Below are positions 44,483 to 56,756 of a stretch of 64,000 bases of DNA, in pieces. Numbering within the stretch: position 1 is the first letter of the stretch; every line of letters begins with the position of its first letter. The position numbers and the translations under genes were made by a program. Below the pieces are notes generated by a model. That model did no database searches, was not told the origin of the DNA, and worked only from the letters and a program-made list of their open reading frames with translations. The stretch is from Isoetes taiwanensis. Its lineage: Eukaryota > Streptophyta > Lycopodiopsida > Isoetales > Isoetaceae. Where the stretch lies: the NCBI GenBank assembly GCA_021234155.1, contig JAJEKV010000093.1:434001-498000 (forward strand), given 5' to 3'.

Positions 44483-47452
44483 ATGGGAAGGTTTTTGAAG
44501 GTCTATCAAGATGTGTCTAAACTGTGCCAACAGGGATTCTTAGACAAGGCCATTCATGTCGCTGAGCAAATGCAGCATCAAGGTATCCCTATAACGAGAG
44601 AGGAAGCATACCTGATTCTTCAGAATTGTGAGAAAAGAAAGAACCTCGTAATTGCAAGACGGGTTCTCTCCTTGATTAGCCATAGCGGGCTTGATTCTGT
44701 AAGTGTCTTGGGGGACCATCTTATCAGGATTTTTACCTGCCATGGGTGTCTGGATGAAGCGAATAATATATTTAAGAAGGTGACCACACCAAGTGTATAT
44801 ACATGGGCTGCAATTATCATGGCAAATGCCAAGCTTGGAGATGGTAAGGCTGCCCTTGAGTCATATAAGAGAATGCAGCACTCAGGGTTGAAGGGCAATG
44901 AGTTTATTTACATTGGTGTCCTTAAGGGATGTACTATAGAAAAGAATCTCGTGCAGGGAAGAAATATACATCGCAGGATTCTGGGAGATGGATACCTTTC
45001 AGGCATTGTAGGAAATGCAGTTGTCGACATGTATGCAAAGTGCGGAAGTCTGGAGGAAGCACATGAAGTATTTGATATGCTGCCTAGTCGAGATGTGGTA
45101 GCTTGGAATATATTGATTTCAGGGTACGTACAGCATGGAGATTATGTTCACGCAGTTGAATGTCTTGAAAAAATGCAAATGCAAGGCATCAAACCAAATG
45201 TAGTCTCTTGGAGCACAATTATTACAGGATATGCTCAGAATGGCAAAGCCCTCCTGGCTCTGGATTTTTTCAAAAGGATGCAACAAGAAGAGATTGAACC
45301 AAATGAAGTTACATTCATTAGTGTGTTGAAAGCATGTAGCAGTATTGGAGAGATTGATCAGGGCAGGCTAATTCATAAGCAGATTGTTAGTTGCAGGTTC
45401 TGTTTGGATGCTATTGTCAATAATGCATTAATTGACATGTATGCAAAATGCGGAAGTGTGGAGGAGGCCTGCAAGGTTTTCATAAGAATCCCACGTAGAG
45501 ATGTTGTATCATGGGGTTCAATGATTGCAGGATATACACAGCATGGGAAAGATAGGCTGGCAATGCAGTGCTTTGAGACAATGCAATTAGAAGGTATAAT
45601 TCCAGATGAAGTCACATTTTTGAGCATCTTGAAGGGATGTGCAATAGAGGAAGGCAGAATGATCCACGTAAGGATTATCAAAGTTGGTTTCTTTTCAGAT
45701 GTAGTGGGCACTTGTCTAGCAGATATGTATGCCAAGAGGGGCAGCTTGGAGGAGGCACAAAGAATCTTTGAGAAATTGTCTAAAGGTAATGCTGTAGTTT
45801 GGAATATAATAATTGCAGGTTATACCAACAACATGCAAGGTCTTCTGGCTCTAGAATATTTGAAGAAGATGCAGAACGAGGGCGTCAAACCTAACTTAAT
45901 TACCTTTCTCAGCACACTAAAAGCATGTACTTGCGCTGGAGCAGTGGAACATGGTAGAATGATTCATGAAATGATTATTGAAGAGGGCCTTCAGCTGGAT
46001 CTCATTGTTGCGAGTACTTTGGTTGACATGTATGCGAAATGCGGGAACCTTCAAGAGGCATGCAAAGTTTTTGAGATAGCATCAAAGCATAATGTGGTCT
46101 TATGGGGCGCAATGATTGCAGGTTATGCCCTGCATGGAGAAGGCATTATGGCTCTCGATTGTTTTGAGAGAATGCGGGAAGAACATTTAGATCCGAATTC
46201 AATAATACTATTAAGTGTCTTAAAAGCATGTGCAATCACAGGAGCGATAGAACAGGGCAGGCTTATACATGAGAAAGTTATTTGTGCTGGAATCCAATTT
46301 GATATTCTTATTGGAAGTACACTGATTGACATGTATGCGAAATGTGCGAGACTAGAAGAGGCATGCAGCCTCTTCCAAAGATTGCCAAATCGCAATGTAG
46401 TATCATGGAATGTGTTAATTGCAGGACACATTCAGCAAGGGGAAGGTGAGTTAGCTCTCCAATTGTTTGACAATATGCAGCATGAAGGTATATTAATAGA
46501 TGGAGTTGTACTTATGAGCGGATCAAAAGCATGCGCCCAGATAGAGGCTTTAGAAAAGGGCAGGTATATTCATGAAATGGCTATTGCATATAGGCTTGAA
46601 TTAGATTCTGTTCTGATCACAACCTTGGCAGACATGTACGTTAAGTGTGGAAGCATAAACGAGGCCTGCAATGTTTTAAGTGCATTGCCTAATCACGATG
46701 TGGCATCATGGGCAGCAATGATTACAGGCAATGCACAGTATGGTGAAACTCTTTTAGCTCTACATTCTTTTGAAAAGATGCAACAGGAGGGCATAAAACC
46801 AAATTTGGTTGCATTGTCAGGTGCCTTGAAAGTCAATGCTCTCTTAAGTGCACTAGAGCAGGGACGGGTTATCCATGAAGTAGTTATTGAAAGTGGTCTT
46901 CAATCGAATATCTTTGTGGGAAGCTCCTTAATTGACATGTATATCAAATGCGGAAGCCTACAAGAGGCTTGCATAGTATTTGATAAATTGGAGGATCAGG
47001 ATACCATGTCATGGGGTGCAATGATTGCAGGATATGCACAATATGGTGAAATCCAGCAAGCTATAGAATGTGTGAAGAAGATGGAGGAGCATAGATTAAT
47101 GCTGGACGGCATTGTTTTTAATAACATTCTTATTGCCTGCAGTCGTGCAGGCCTTGTGGATGAAGGACAATGGTATTTTAGATCCATGATAAAAACTTAT
47201 GATATTGAACCAAGCATTTCCCATTTTAGTTGCATTGTTGACCTTTTAAGTCGTGGAGGACTCCTTGATGAGGCAGAGACTTTACTTCTTAGTAATGAGG
47301 CTGATATTGTTGGATGGACATCTTTGTTTAGTGCTTCCAAATTGCACGGAAATGTTGACCTAGGAAGGAGGTGCTTTGATGAAATTGTTCATTTAGATTC
47401 CTGGTGCGGTGCTGGTTATGTGCTAATGTCAAACATGTATGCTGACATTTAA
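44483..47452 (+). CDS. PLS-class pentatricopeptide-repeat protein, 989 aa, no DYW domain
   Basis: An intronless frame from the first in-frame ATG (44483, 8 codons after an in-frame TAA) to TAA at 47450-47452. It holds about 25-27 PPR motifs in P-L-S order. The signature VDMYAKCGSLEEA / SRDVVAWNILISGYVQHG / GIKPNVVSWSTIITGYAQNG recurs every ~100 residues. PLS proteins bind organelle RNA in a sequence-specific way and most act in RNA editing. The C-terminus enters the E region (DIVGWTSLFSASKLHGNVDL, GAGYVLMSNMYADI) and stops before E+ and DYW, so cytidine-deaminase activity would need a partner. No obvious transit peptide precedes the first motif; a 5' exon upstream of 44459 is possible. The frame is intact, which argues for function. 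Confidence 0.93.
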   Translation: MGRFLKVYQDVSKLCQQGFLDKAIHVAEQMQHQGIPITREEAYLILQNCEKRKNLVIARRVLSLISHSGLDSVSVLGDHLIRIFTCHGCLDEANNIFKKVTTPSVYTWAAIIMANAKLGDGKAALESYKRMQHSGLKGNEFIYIGVLKGCTIEKNLVQGRNIHRRILGDGYLSGIVGNAVVDMYAKCGSLEEAHEVFDMLPSRDVVAWNILISGYVQHGDYVHAVECLEKMQMQGIKPNVVSWSTIITGYAQNGKALLALDFFKRMQQEEIEPNEVTFISVLKACSSIGEIDQGRLIHKQIVSCRFCLDAIVNNALIDMYAKCGSVEEACKVFIRIPRRDVVSWGSMIAGYTQHGKDRLAMQCFETMQLEGIIPDEVTFLSILKGCAIEEGRMIHVRIIKVGFFSDVVGTCLADMYAKRGSLEEAQRIFEKLSKGNAVVWNIIIAGYTNNMQGLLALEYLKKMQNEGVKPNLITFLSTLKACTCAGAVEHGRMIHEMIIEEGLQLDLIVASTLVDMYAKCGNLQEACKVFEIASKHNVVLWGAMIAGYALHGEGIMALDCFERMREEHLDPNSIILLSVLKACAITGAIEQGRLIHEKVICAGIQFDILIGSTLIDMYAKCARLEEACSLFQRLPNRNVVSWNVLIAGHIQQGEGELALQLFDNMQHEGILIDGVVLMSGSKACAQIEALEKGRYIHEMAIAYRLELDSVLITTLADMYVKCGSINEACNVLSALPNHDVASWAAMITGNAQYGETLLALHSFEKMQQEGIKPNLVALSGALKVNALLSALEQGRVIHEVVIESGLQSNIFVGSSLIDMYIKCGSLQEACIVFDKLEDQDTMSWGAMIAGYAQYGEIQQAIECVKKMEEHRLMLDGIVFNNILIACSRAGLVDEGQWYFRSMIKTYDIEPSISHFSCIVDLLSRGGLLDEAETLLLSNEADIVGWTSLFSASKLHGNVDLGRRCFDEIVHLDSWCGAGYVLMSNMYADI

Positions 47453-48706
47453 GCGAGGGAGTCAAAGGTCTATATTGCCCTAACAATGCCAGGTCACTGG
47501 ATGCATGAAACTAGGTGTAATATGTCACGACATGGCTTCCATGCCACTGTGCTATCTTCAAAAGAAGGCATCTGGTTTTGCCGTATTATGACGTCATAAC
47601 TTCTGACTGCCTCCATGCTACTGAATCGACAAATTCCCTTCTTCTTTGCTCTTCAAGCATGCTGCCTTGTTACCAACAGAAAGTACAGTTTCTTGGTTGG
47701 ATGATGTGCGTTTGTTCTTTCATGAATTAACATTAACCTTTCGAATTAAGTCTTACGGTATGTTCATTTGCAGGTACTGCTACTCAAGCCATGGGGTTTG
47801 AGGCATGAGTCGTGAAGGACGTACGCAACAAGGATGCTGTTTCATTCAGGTGAGCTAACATCCTATCTAGATTTACTTTTTTTTTTTTGTTATCTTTCAT
47901 TCGTTTGTCGTCATCTTTTGAATGCAAGGGCTTGTATATTGTCACACTGAGAAGTAAAATGCGAGCGATGTGAATCTAGAAACATGCATTAGGTATGTAA
48001 TATGAGCATCATTATTATGATTAGTTTATCTATTTTGTCTTACTAAAATGGGAGGATGCCTCTAAAAGAAGACATTAGAGAAGACTTTAGTAATCTGCAT
48101 GAGAGATTTTTGCATAGTTTAGGAGTTATCTAGAGGTGTGGGTTTTGTAAGTGGAACAAATCCGTCAGAATGTACTTCTGTCATGAGCAGAAATGAAGGG
48201 CTTAGGTGCACCAAGCTCCTAGTGAAAACTAATAGAGCTAAGATTATGATGATGTTTGGTCTAGTGTCCTACATTAGCAAGACCTTAGACCACAATTATT
48301 ATTTTCTACACAAATAAAAAATTCATGCAAAAAGATGCGTTAGATAACAAAAACAAAACAGTAAATACTAGATATAAAATGAAAGAGATGTTTTTGATAT
48401 TCTGTTTTATTGGACAGCAAATCTTTTATGATATTTCAATCTTATGACAGCACAGATTTTATGTACTCTAACTAACGAACTCAACCTTAACCCAAAGCAG
48501 AAAGATGTGACCGATTAGGTCTGATTGACTGAAACATAACAATAAACTACAATGTGTTCGTTATCTCTAGCCTCTATTTCTTCCATATTTTCTTTCTCTC
48601 ATTGCCCCTATCCTCTTCTTTAGTACTCGAATTGACCATTTTTGAAAGTTGGAGCTGAAGCTCTAGAATCTGTCCACCAAACACATGCCTCTGTTTATCT
48701 GTAGCA
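47453..48706. other. 3' region of PPR gene; possible spliced UTR exon
   Basis: A segment at 47774-47849 is bounded by ttgcag and gtgagc like an internal exon, and could be part of a spliced 3' UTR. At 48550-48706 the minus strand encodes a coding-like stretch (FSTKAATDKQRHVFGG, ILELQLQLSKM) that continues across the tandem-array start. No other gene was seen. Confidence 0.35.
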
Positions 48707-50408
48707 GCCTTGGTGGAAAACAGTCCCTTCATTTCAATATATGCTTGCAACTCTTCATGAATAGCTCACGAATGTTATTATCTCTACCATCTTGTTCATC
48801 AGACGATAACATCCAGCCATTAGCTCTGCCATCATTTTCCTGGCCATTTCTATATAAATGCAGACTCAATGAATGGATGGACCTAAGGACATACGAAACC
48901 CATGGGTTGCTTATCTGAATCAAGTAGATTTTGACATGGGCATGGGGCAATGAGAATTGATGGAATTAATGTTAAGTGCGCTAATGGGTATCCCATCATG
49001 CAAAGTTGAATCAGAGTTGATAGAGCATTGTTTTGTCCTCTCTAAAAATCTCTTCTCATCTGGAGAGATGTTTTCATACATGCCTCACAGGCTAGCAAAT
49101 TCTCCTCTTCTTGATCACAGATCACAGGTAGTCATGCAAAAATCACAGGTAATGCAAAAATAGCATTCAATATTTGTAGGGCTTTAGTGTGCTTGGTAGT
49201 GTGGAAGCATAGGTGCCAATTAGTTTCGAGAGGCTTGAGTACTTTTGCCGCAACTCTTTATCAAGAAGTTTGCGCAATTAGTATTTGACTTATACGTCAA
49301 GCAAAGTAGGTGAGCGTTCTTGAAATATCTTGAGCCATTCTGATCAAGAATGACAAATGGCCTTGCAGAAACCGGTAGAATCCAGTTTATCTTTGCTTGA
49401 CGTTGGAGAAGCGAGAATGTGGTCAGCCATTCTTTTGGCCCCATGACTGACGAGAATCACGGAGTCTTCGGCGGCTGACTGATTTTGCAGGTCATGGGGC
49501 AGCAAGAATGGCTTCTCCCATTCCGTTCTCCATTACATCTTGATGTTAAGGATGTGGGATCTGGGCATCCTCGTAATATTTTCTTCATTTTAATATAATC
49601 TTTTTCATCCCCTCAAAAATGATCCTTGTGTATGCATGCTAAAATGAGTATTTTTCCTGCTAAGATTTATAGTGGACCAGCTAAAAATAAAAGAGTAATA
49701 ACACTCCGGCTCTTGTTTGTTATAATAGGGCATAACACACTCATTCTAGGGTGTTATCCGTCTTAATAACCTGGGCCTGAGAGTTTTATAGTGGTTTTGT
49801 GGTGGTATAACAAGCTAGGTGTTTATAGCCATTTGGCATAACAAGATGTTTATGCACTTTTTAATGTGTTCTTGGTGGGTAACACTCTTGCAACCAACTT
49901 ATTTGAGATCGATCTTAGCCTTTAAAACTTGAGGGCGAGGTTGTTGGCAAGGAAATATTGCGAAAAAAAAAAAAAAACATTTAAATTGCTTGCTAATATG
50001 ATTTTGATTTAAGGTATTACCTGAAAAAAAGTTGACCACGATATGCCCCATGAAATGTGTTTATCTAAAAATCTAAAAAGAGAAAGAATCATAGAAAGCC
50101 TCTATTTGGGCATCAGATTGGCTGGTTATTATTGAACCCATTTTTTCACTTATTTCATCGAATTGCTGAGATCAAGATAATAAATCATATGCTGATCCAT
50201 TATTGGTAAATTTGATCCATTTTTGTATGATCTACATGGCTCATGGTCCATTATTGGTGTCCCTTTTCTACTGGTTGAGTTCAAGGCTTTTTCCTTAAGA
50301 CATTTAGGAGACAGTCATAGGAGCCCCTCTGTTTCACCGTACTGACACACGAGAGGGGCCCTGCTGCAATCTGGTCGTCCGGTGTTCCGCCGCATCCAAG
50401 CCGTCCGT

Positions 50409-51856
50409 GGTATTCCCCGCCTCCAGTAATACCAAAAAATGATTGGTAATCCTGACCTCTGGAATCACCAACATGCGATCATGGCCACTAGGATCCTCAT
50501 GCTGTAGCTGATAATGGTGTCGAAATCATCCACTATCTCGACGTCTTGGATCCCCACATCGGTCGAAAGTGATTCCCTCCTCCGGGATCATACATAGTGG
50601 GCCGATCGGCCCTCCAATATCGGCCGACTCCACCATCTGAAAACAAGGTAGTTAAAAAAAGACTTAAAATATAGTAAAATCAGAGCTTCTGATTGCACTT
50701 AGAGACTATTACCCGAATGCAATAGCGACAGCGCTGTTGGATTTGGGCAGCAATCTAGTCCTTTCCGTTACAAGACTGTCGGAAAGGGCAAAGGAATTTG
50801 GCAAACAGAGTTCAGACTTAGGGTGCATCCCCATTAGTCTGTTACCTAGCCCTGCCTTTGATTCGTGGCAAGTAGCGGCAAAAAAAAAATTGGTCGCACT
50901 ATCTCCTCTCCAGCCTTATTTCGTCCTTCGTGGCAAAGGCAACTTCAAAAAACTCGGAAGTACGAGAGGACTTCTGAATTGCTGAATTCAGAGCTGGGTT
51001 TGTCTTCTTGCTAGATTTGATTTGTCTTCTAGTGAAGAGATCGATTATGATTTGTTACTTGTTCTGATTTCAGGTTTAGGAGCACTGAACTGCAATGGGA
51101 ATGGTCTCCATGTAAATCCCTTTGCTTTGCTTACATTGCAAAGCTCTCAGAACTGGGTTCTGCGGTAATGGGGATGCACCCTTAGCCATTGCCAAATTCT
51201 ATTTCCTTCCTCTCGAATCCCCACTATGCATGTGGCAACTCCCCATTGGATGTCGTCCTTCGGTATCACCATGGTGAACGTGTCTTGCTCTGAGTGGATA
51301 GCATATGGTAAAGAGCCAGTATTTACCCATCGTAAGCATTAATTCAAACCAAAGGCTTCAATGTTACCACGTGGATGGTCAAGATATATTGTGGTAAGTG
51401 GAGATCCCAGATGTTGGATAAGGATGGCCAAAATTGCTTGAGAGCCTACTGACGGTCAACATTAATCTTCGGGGATCCGGAGTTGGGGATCTTCCCACTG
51501 GCCGATATCGTTCCCGTTATTGGCCATGCGATTGGGGATCTGGAGGAGAGGATCACCCAAAGTCATTCTTGAGAGATTCCAAAGGCTAGCATATTCCTTG
51601 GTCCCTCGGTATTAGCGGATGGTAATCACGAGAGGCAGGGGATAACGTGGCCGATATTGGCTGACCATCTGCGTGTGATCTGGAAGAGGAAATCACTTTT
51701 CGGCCGTGGGATCCCCGACGTCGGGATTATGGTGGCTGATTTTGGCATCGTTATCAGCCATATCATGGGGATCCCAGAGGCTAGGATCGCAGGTTGATAA
51801 TTCCGAAGGTCGAGATTACCAAGCATTTTTTTGGTGATGCCAGATTCGGGAATACC
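50409..51856. mobile_element. Foldback/long-TIR element in array copy 1
   Basis: The left arm 50409-50640 is a diverged inverted copy (~75%) of the right arm ~51620-51856. Both ends read GGTATTCC inward, and shared blocks include ACCAAAAAATG.TTGGTAATC, GCGATC and AATATCGGCC. A Harbinger MITE lies in the loop. No target duplication or transposase was found; long TIRs resemble Mutator-like or foldback elements. Confidence 0.6.
50821..51181. mobile_element. PIF/Harbinger (Tourist-like) MITE, complete
   Basis: A 361-bp element with TIRs GGGTGCATCCCCATTA / TAATGGGGATGCACCC, flanked by TTA on both sides (50818-50820 and 51182-51184). This is the standard 3-bp Harbinger target duplication. In array copies 2-6 only the right part with the right TIR remains. 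Confidence 0.88.
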
Positions 51857-51871
51857 ATTAACAACCCTGAT

Positions 51872-54316
51872 GCCTTGGTGGAAAACAGTCCCTTCATTTC
51901 AATATATGCTTGCAACTCTTCATGAATAGCTCACGAATGTTATTATCTCTACCATCTTGTTCATCAGAGGATAACATCCAGCCATTAGCTCTGCCATCAT
52001 TTTCCTAGCCATTTCTATATAAATGCAGACTCAATGAATGGATGGACCTAAGGACATACGAAACCCAGATTTTGACATGGGCATGGGGCAATGAGAATTG
52101 ATGGAATTAATGTTAAGTGCGCTAATGGGTATCCCATCATGCAAAGTTGAATCAGAGTTGATAGAGCATTGTTTTGTCCTCTCTAAAAATCTCTTCTCAT
52201 CTGGATAAGAGAGAGATGTTTTCATACATGCCTCCGCAGGGCTAGCAAATTCTCCTCTTCTTGATCCACGGATCACGGTAGTCATGCAAAAATCACCGAG
52301 GTAATGCAAAAATGGCATTCAATATTTGTAGGGCTTTAGTGTGCTTGGTAGTGTGGAAGCATAGGTGCCAATTAGTTTCGAGAGGCTTGAATACTTTTGC
52401 CGCAACTCTTTATCAAGAAGTTTGCGCAATTAGTATTTGACTTATACGTCAAGCAAAGTAGGTGAGCGTTCTTGAAATATCTTGAGCCATTCTGATCAGG
52501 AATGACAAATGGCCTTGCGTGAAACCCGGTAGAATCGGTTTATCTTTGCTTGGCGTTGGAGAGCGAGAATGTGGTTGACCATTCTTGCGGCCCCATGACC
52601 GAGAATCACGGAGTGCGGCGTGCCTGATTTTGCGGTCATGGGGTAGCAAGAATGGCTTCTCCCATTCCGTTCTCCATTACATCTTGATGTTAAGGATGTG
52701 GGATCTGGGCATCCTCGTAATATTTTCTTCATTTTAATATAATCTTTTTCATCCCCTCAAAAATGATCCTTGTGTATGCTTGCTAAAATGAGTATTTTTC
52801 CTGCTAAGATTTATAGTGGACCAGCTAAAAATAAAAGAGGAATAACACTCCGGCTCTTGTTTGTTATAATAGGGCATAACACACTCATTCTAGGGTGTTA
52901 TCCGTCTTAATAACCTTCTGGGCCTGAGAGTTTTATAGTGGTTTTGTGGTGGTATAACAAGCTAGGTGTTTATAGCCATTTGGCATAACAAGATGTTTAT
53001 GCACTTTTTAATGTGTTCTTGGTGGGTAACACTCTTGCAATCTTGGTGAGATCTGATCTTAGCCTTAAAACTTGAGGGCCAGGTTGTTGGCAAGGAAAGA
53101 TTGCCGAAAAAAAAAACATTTAAATTGCTTGCTAATATGATTTTGATTTAAGGTATTACCTGAAAAAAAGTTGACCACGATATGCCCCATGAAATGTGTT
53201 TATCTAAAAATCTAAAAAGAGAAAGAATCATAGAAAGCCTCTATTTGGGCATCAGATTGGCTGGTTATTATTGAACCCATTTTTTCACTTATTTCATCGA
53301 ATTGCTGAGATCAAGATAATAAATCATATGCTGATCCATTATTGGTAAATTTGATCCATTTTAGCCTTATTTAGATCTCCTTTGGCAAAGGCAACTTCAA
53401 AAACTTCGAAGTCTTGAGAGGACTTGAATTCTTTGAATCAGAGCTGGGTTTGTCTTCTTGCTAGATTTGATTTGTCTTCTAGTGAAGAGATCGATTATGA
53501 TTTGTTTCTTGTTCGATTTCGGGGTTTAGAACCTTTGAAGCGCAATGGGAATGGTCTCCATGTAAATCCCTTTGCTTTGCTTACATGGCAAAGCTCTCAG
53601 AACTGGGTTCTGCGGTAATGGGGATGCACCCTTAGCCATTGCCAAATTCTATTTCCTTCCTCTCGAATCCCCACTATGCATGTGGCAACTCCCCATTGGA
53701 TGTAGTCGCCGGTATCACCATGGTGAGCGTGTCTTGCTCACGAGTGGATAGCATATGGTAAAGAGCGGTCTTTACCCATCGTAAGCATTAATTCAAACCA
53801 AAGGCTTCAATGTTACCACGTGGATGGTCAAGATATATTGTGGTAAGTGGAGATCCCAGATGTTGGATAAGGATGGCCAAAATTGCTTGAGAGCCTACTG
53901 ACGGTCAACATTAATCTTGAGGATCGGGTTGGGGATCTTCCCACTGGCCGATATCGTTCCCGTTATTGGCCATGCAGTGGGGATCCTGGAGGAGAGGATC
54001 ACCCAAAGTCATTCGCAGAGATTCCAAAGGCTAGCATATTCCTTGGTCCCTCGGTATTCGCGGATGGTAATCCTGGAGACGGGGATAACGTGGCCGATAT
54101 TGGCGGCCATCTGCGTGTGATCCTGGAGGAGGAAATCACTTTCGGCCGGCGTGGGATCCCCGACGTCGGGATTATGGTGGCTGATTTTGGCATCGTTATC
54201 AGCCATATCATGGGGATCCCAGAGGCTAGGATCGCAGGTTGATAATTCCGAAGGTCGAGATTACCAAGCATTTTTTTGGTGATGCCAGATTCGGGAATAC
54301 CATTAACAACCCTGAT
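51872..54316. repeat. Tandem array copy 2 (2.45 kb)
   Basis: It shares with copies 3-6 the loss of the ~690-bp segment. It shares with copy 3 alone a 27-bp deletion (near 52070, just after GAAACCCA). It carries many isolated differences at CAG/CTG and CG sites relative to copies 4-6. Confidence 0.9.
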
Positions 54317-56756
54317 GCCTTGGTGGAAAACAGTCCCTTCATTTCAATATATGCTTGCAACTCTTCATGAATAGCTCACGAATGTTATTATCTCTACCAT
54401 CTTGTTCATCAGAGGATAACATCCAGCCATTAGCTCTGCCATCATTTTCCTAGCCATTTCTATATAAATGCAGACTCAATGAATGGATGGACCTAAGGAC
54501 ATACGAAACCCAGATTTTGACATGGGCATGGGGCAATGAGAATTGATGGAATTAATGTTAAGTGCGCTAATGGGTATCCCATCATGCAAAGTTGAATCAG
54601 AGTTGATAGAGCATTGTTTTGTCCTCTCTAAAAATCTCTTCTCATCTGGATAAGAGAGAGATGTTTTCATACATGCCTCACAGGCTAGCAAATTCTCCTC
54701 TTCTTGATCACAGATCACAGGTAGTCATGCAAAAATCACAGGTAATGCAAAAATGGCATTCAATATTTGTAGGGCTTTAGTGTGCTTGGTAGTGTGGAAG
54801 CATAGGTGCCAATTAGTTTCGAGAGGCTTGAATACTTTTGCATAACTGTTTATCAAGAAGTTTTGCGCAATTAGTATTTGACTTATCGTCAAGCAAAGTA
54901 GGTGGCGTTCTTGAAATATCTTGAGCCATTCGATCAAGAATGACAAATGGCCTTCGTAAACCCGGTAGAATCCGGTTTATCTTTGCTTGACGTTGGAGAA
55001 CAGAATGTGGTCAGCCATTCTTGCTGGCCCCATGACCTGCAGAATCTGGAGTGCCGGCGCGGCCTGATTTTGCAGGTCATGGGGTAGCAAGAATGGCTTC
55101 TCCCATTCCGTTCTCCATTACATCTTGATGTTAAGGATGTGGGATCTGGGCATCCTCGTAATATTTTCTTCATTTTAATATAATCTTTTTCATCCCCTCA
55201 AAAATGATCCTTGTGTATGCTTGCTAAAATGAGTATTTTTCCTGCTAAGATTTATAGTGGACCAGCTAAAAATAAAAGAGGAATAACACTCCGGCTCTTG
55301 TTTGTTATAATAGGGCATAACACACTCATTCTAGGGTGTTATCCGTCTTAATAACCTGGGCCTGAGAGTTTTATAGTGGTTTTGTGGTGGTATAACAAGC
55401 TAGGTGTTTATAGCCATTTGGCATAACAAGATGTTTATGCACTTTTTAATGTGTTACTGGTGGGTAACACTCTTGCAACCAACGGCTGAGATCTGATCTT
55501 AGCCTTAAAACTTGAGGGCCAGGTTGTTGGCAAGGAAAGATTGCCGAAAAAAAAAACATTTAAATTGCTTGCTAATATGATTTTGATTTAAGGTATTACC
55601 TGAAAAAAAGTTGACCACGATATGCCCCATGAAATGTGTTTATCTAAAAATCTAAAAAGAGAAAGAATCATAGAAAGCCTCTATTTGGGCATCAGATTGG
55701 CTGGTTATTATTGAACCCATTTTTTCACTTATTTCATCGAATTGCTGAGATCAAGATAATAAATCATATGCTGATCCATTATTGGTAAATTTGATCCATT
55801 TTAGCCTTATTTCGTCCTTCGTGGCAAAGGCAACTTCAAAAAACTCAGAAGTGCGAGAGGACTTCTGAATTGCTGAATTCAGAGCTGGGTTTGTCTTCTT
55901 GCTAGATTTGATTTGTCTTCTAGTGAAGAGATCGATTATGATTTGTTTCTTGTTCTGATTTCAGGTTTAGGAGCACTGAACTGCAATGGGAATGGTCTCC
56001 ATGTAAATCCCTTTGCTTTGCTTACATGGCAAAGCTCTCAGAACTGGGTTCTGCGGTAATGGGGATGCACCCTTAGCCATTGCCAAATTCTATTTCCTTC
56101 CTCTCGAATCCCCACTATGCATGTGGCAACTCCCCATTGGATGTCGTCCTTCGGTATCACCATGGTGAACGTGTCTTGCTCTGAGTGGATAGCATATGGT
56201 AAAGAGCCAGTCTTTACCCATCGTAAGCATTAATTCAAACCAAAGGCTTCAATGTTACCACGTGGATGGTCAAGATATATTGTGGTAAGTGGAGATCCCA
56301 GATGTTGGATAAGGATGGCCAAAATTGCTTGAGAGCCTACTGACGGTCAACATTAATCTTCGGGGATCCGGAGTTGGGGATCTTCCAGCGGGCGATATCG
56401 TTCCCGTTATTGGCCATGCAGTGGGGATCCTGGAGGAGAGGATCACCCAAAGTCATTCGCAGAGATTCCAAAGGCTAGCATATTCCTTGGTCCCTCGGTA
56501 TTCGCGGATGGTAATCCTGGAGACGGGGATAACGTGGCCGATATTGGCGGCCATCTGCGTGTGATCCTGGAGGAGGAAATCACTTTTCGACCCGGCGTGG
56601 GATCCCCGCGTCCGGGATTATGGTGGCTGATTTTGGCATCGTTATCAGCCATATCATGGGGATCGAGGCTAGGATCGTGAGGTTGATAATTCGAAGGTCG
56701 AGATTACCAAGCATTTTTTGGTGATGCGGATCGGGAATACCATTAACAACCACGAT
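54317..56756. repeat. Tandem array copy 3 (2.44 kb)
   Basis: It has the same 27-bp deletion as copy 2. In its second half (from ~55000) it becomes nearly identical to copies 4-6. Short frames present in all copies are repeated non-genic sequence. Confidence 0.9.

Larger units (their letters stand above)
48707..51871. repeat. Tandem array copy 1 (3.17 kb, longest, ancestral form)
   Basis: It begins GCCTTGGTGGAAAACAG and ends before the next occurrence of the same sequence. Relative to copies 2-6 it has ~690 extra bp (50224-50912) and lacks the 7-bp ATAAGAG insertion near 49062. Minus-strand coding-like residue (LHLYRNGQENDGRANGW, SSDEQDGRDNNIRELF) at 48729-48870 suggests that the unit arose partly from a gene fragment. 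No intact gene is inside. Confidence 0.9.
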
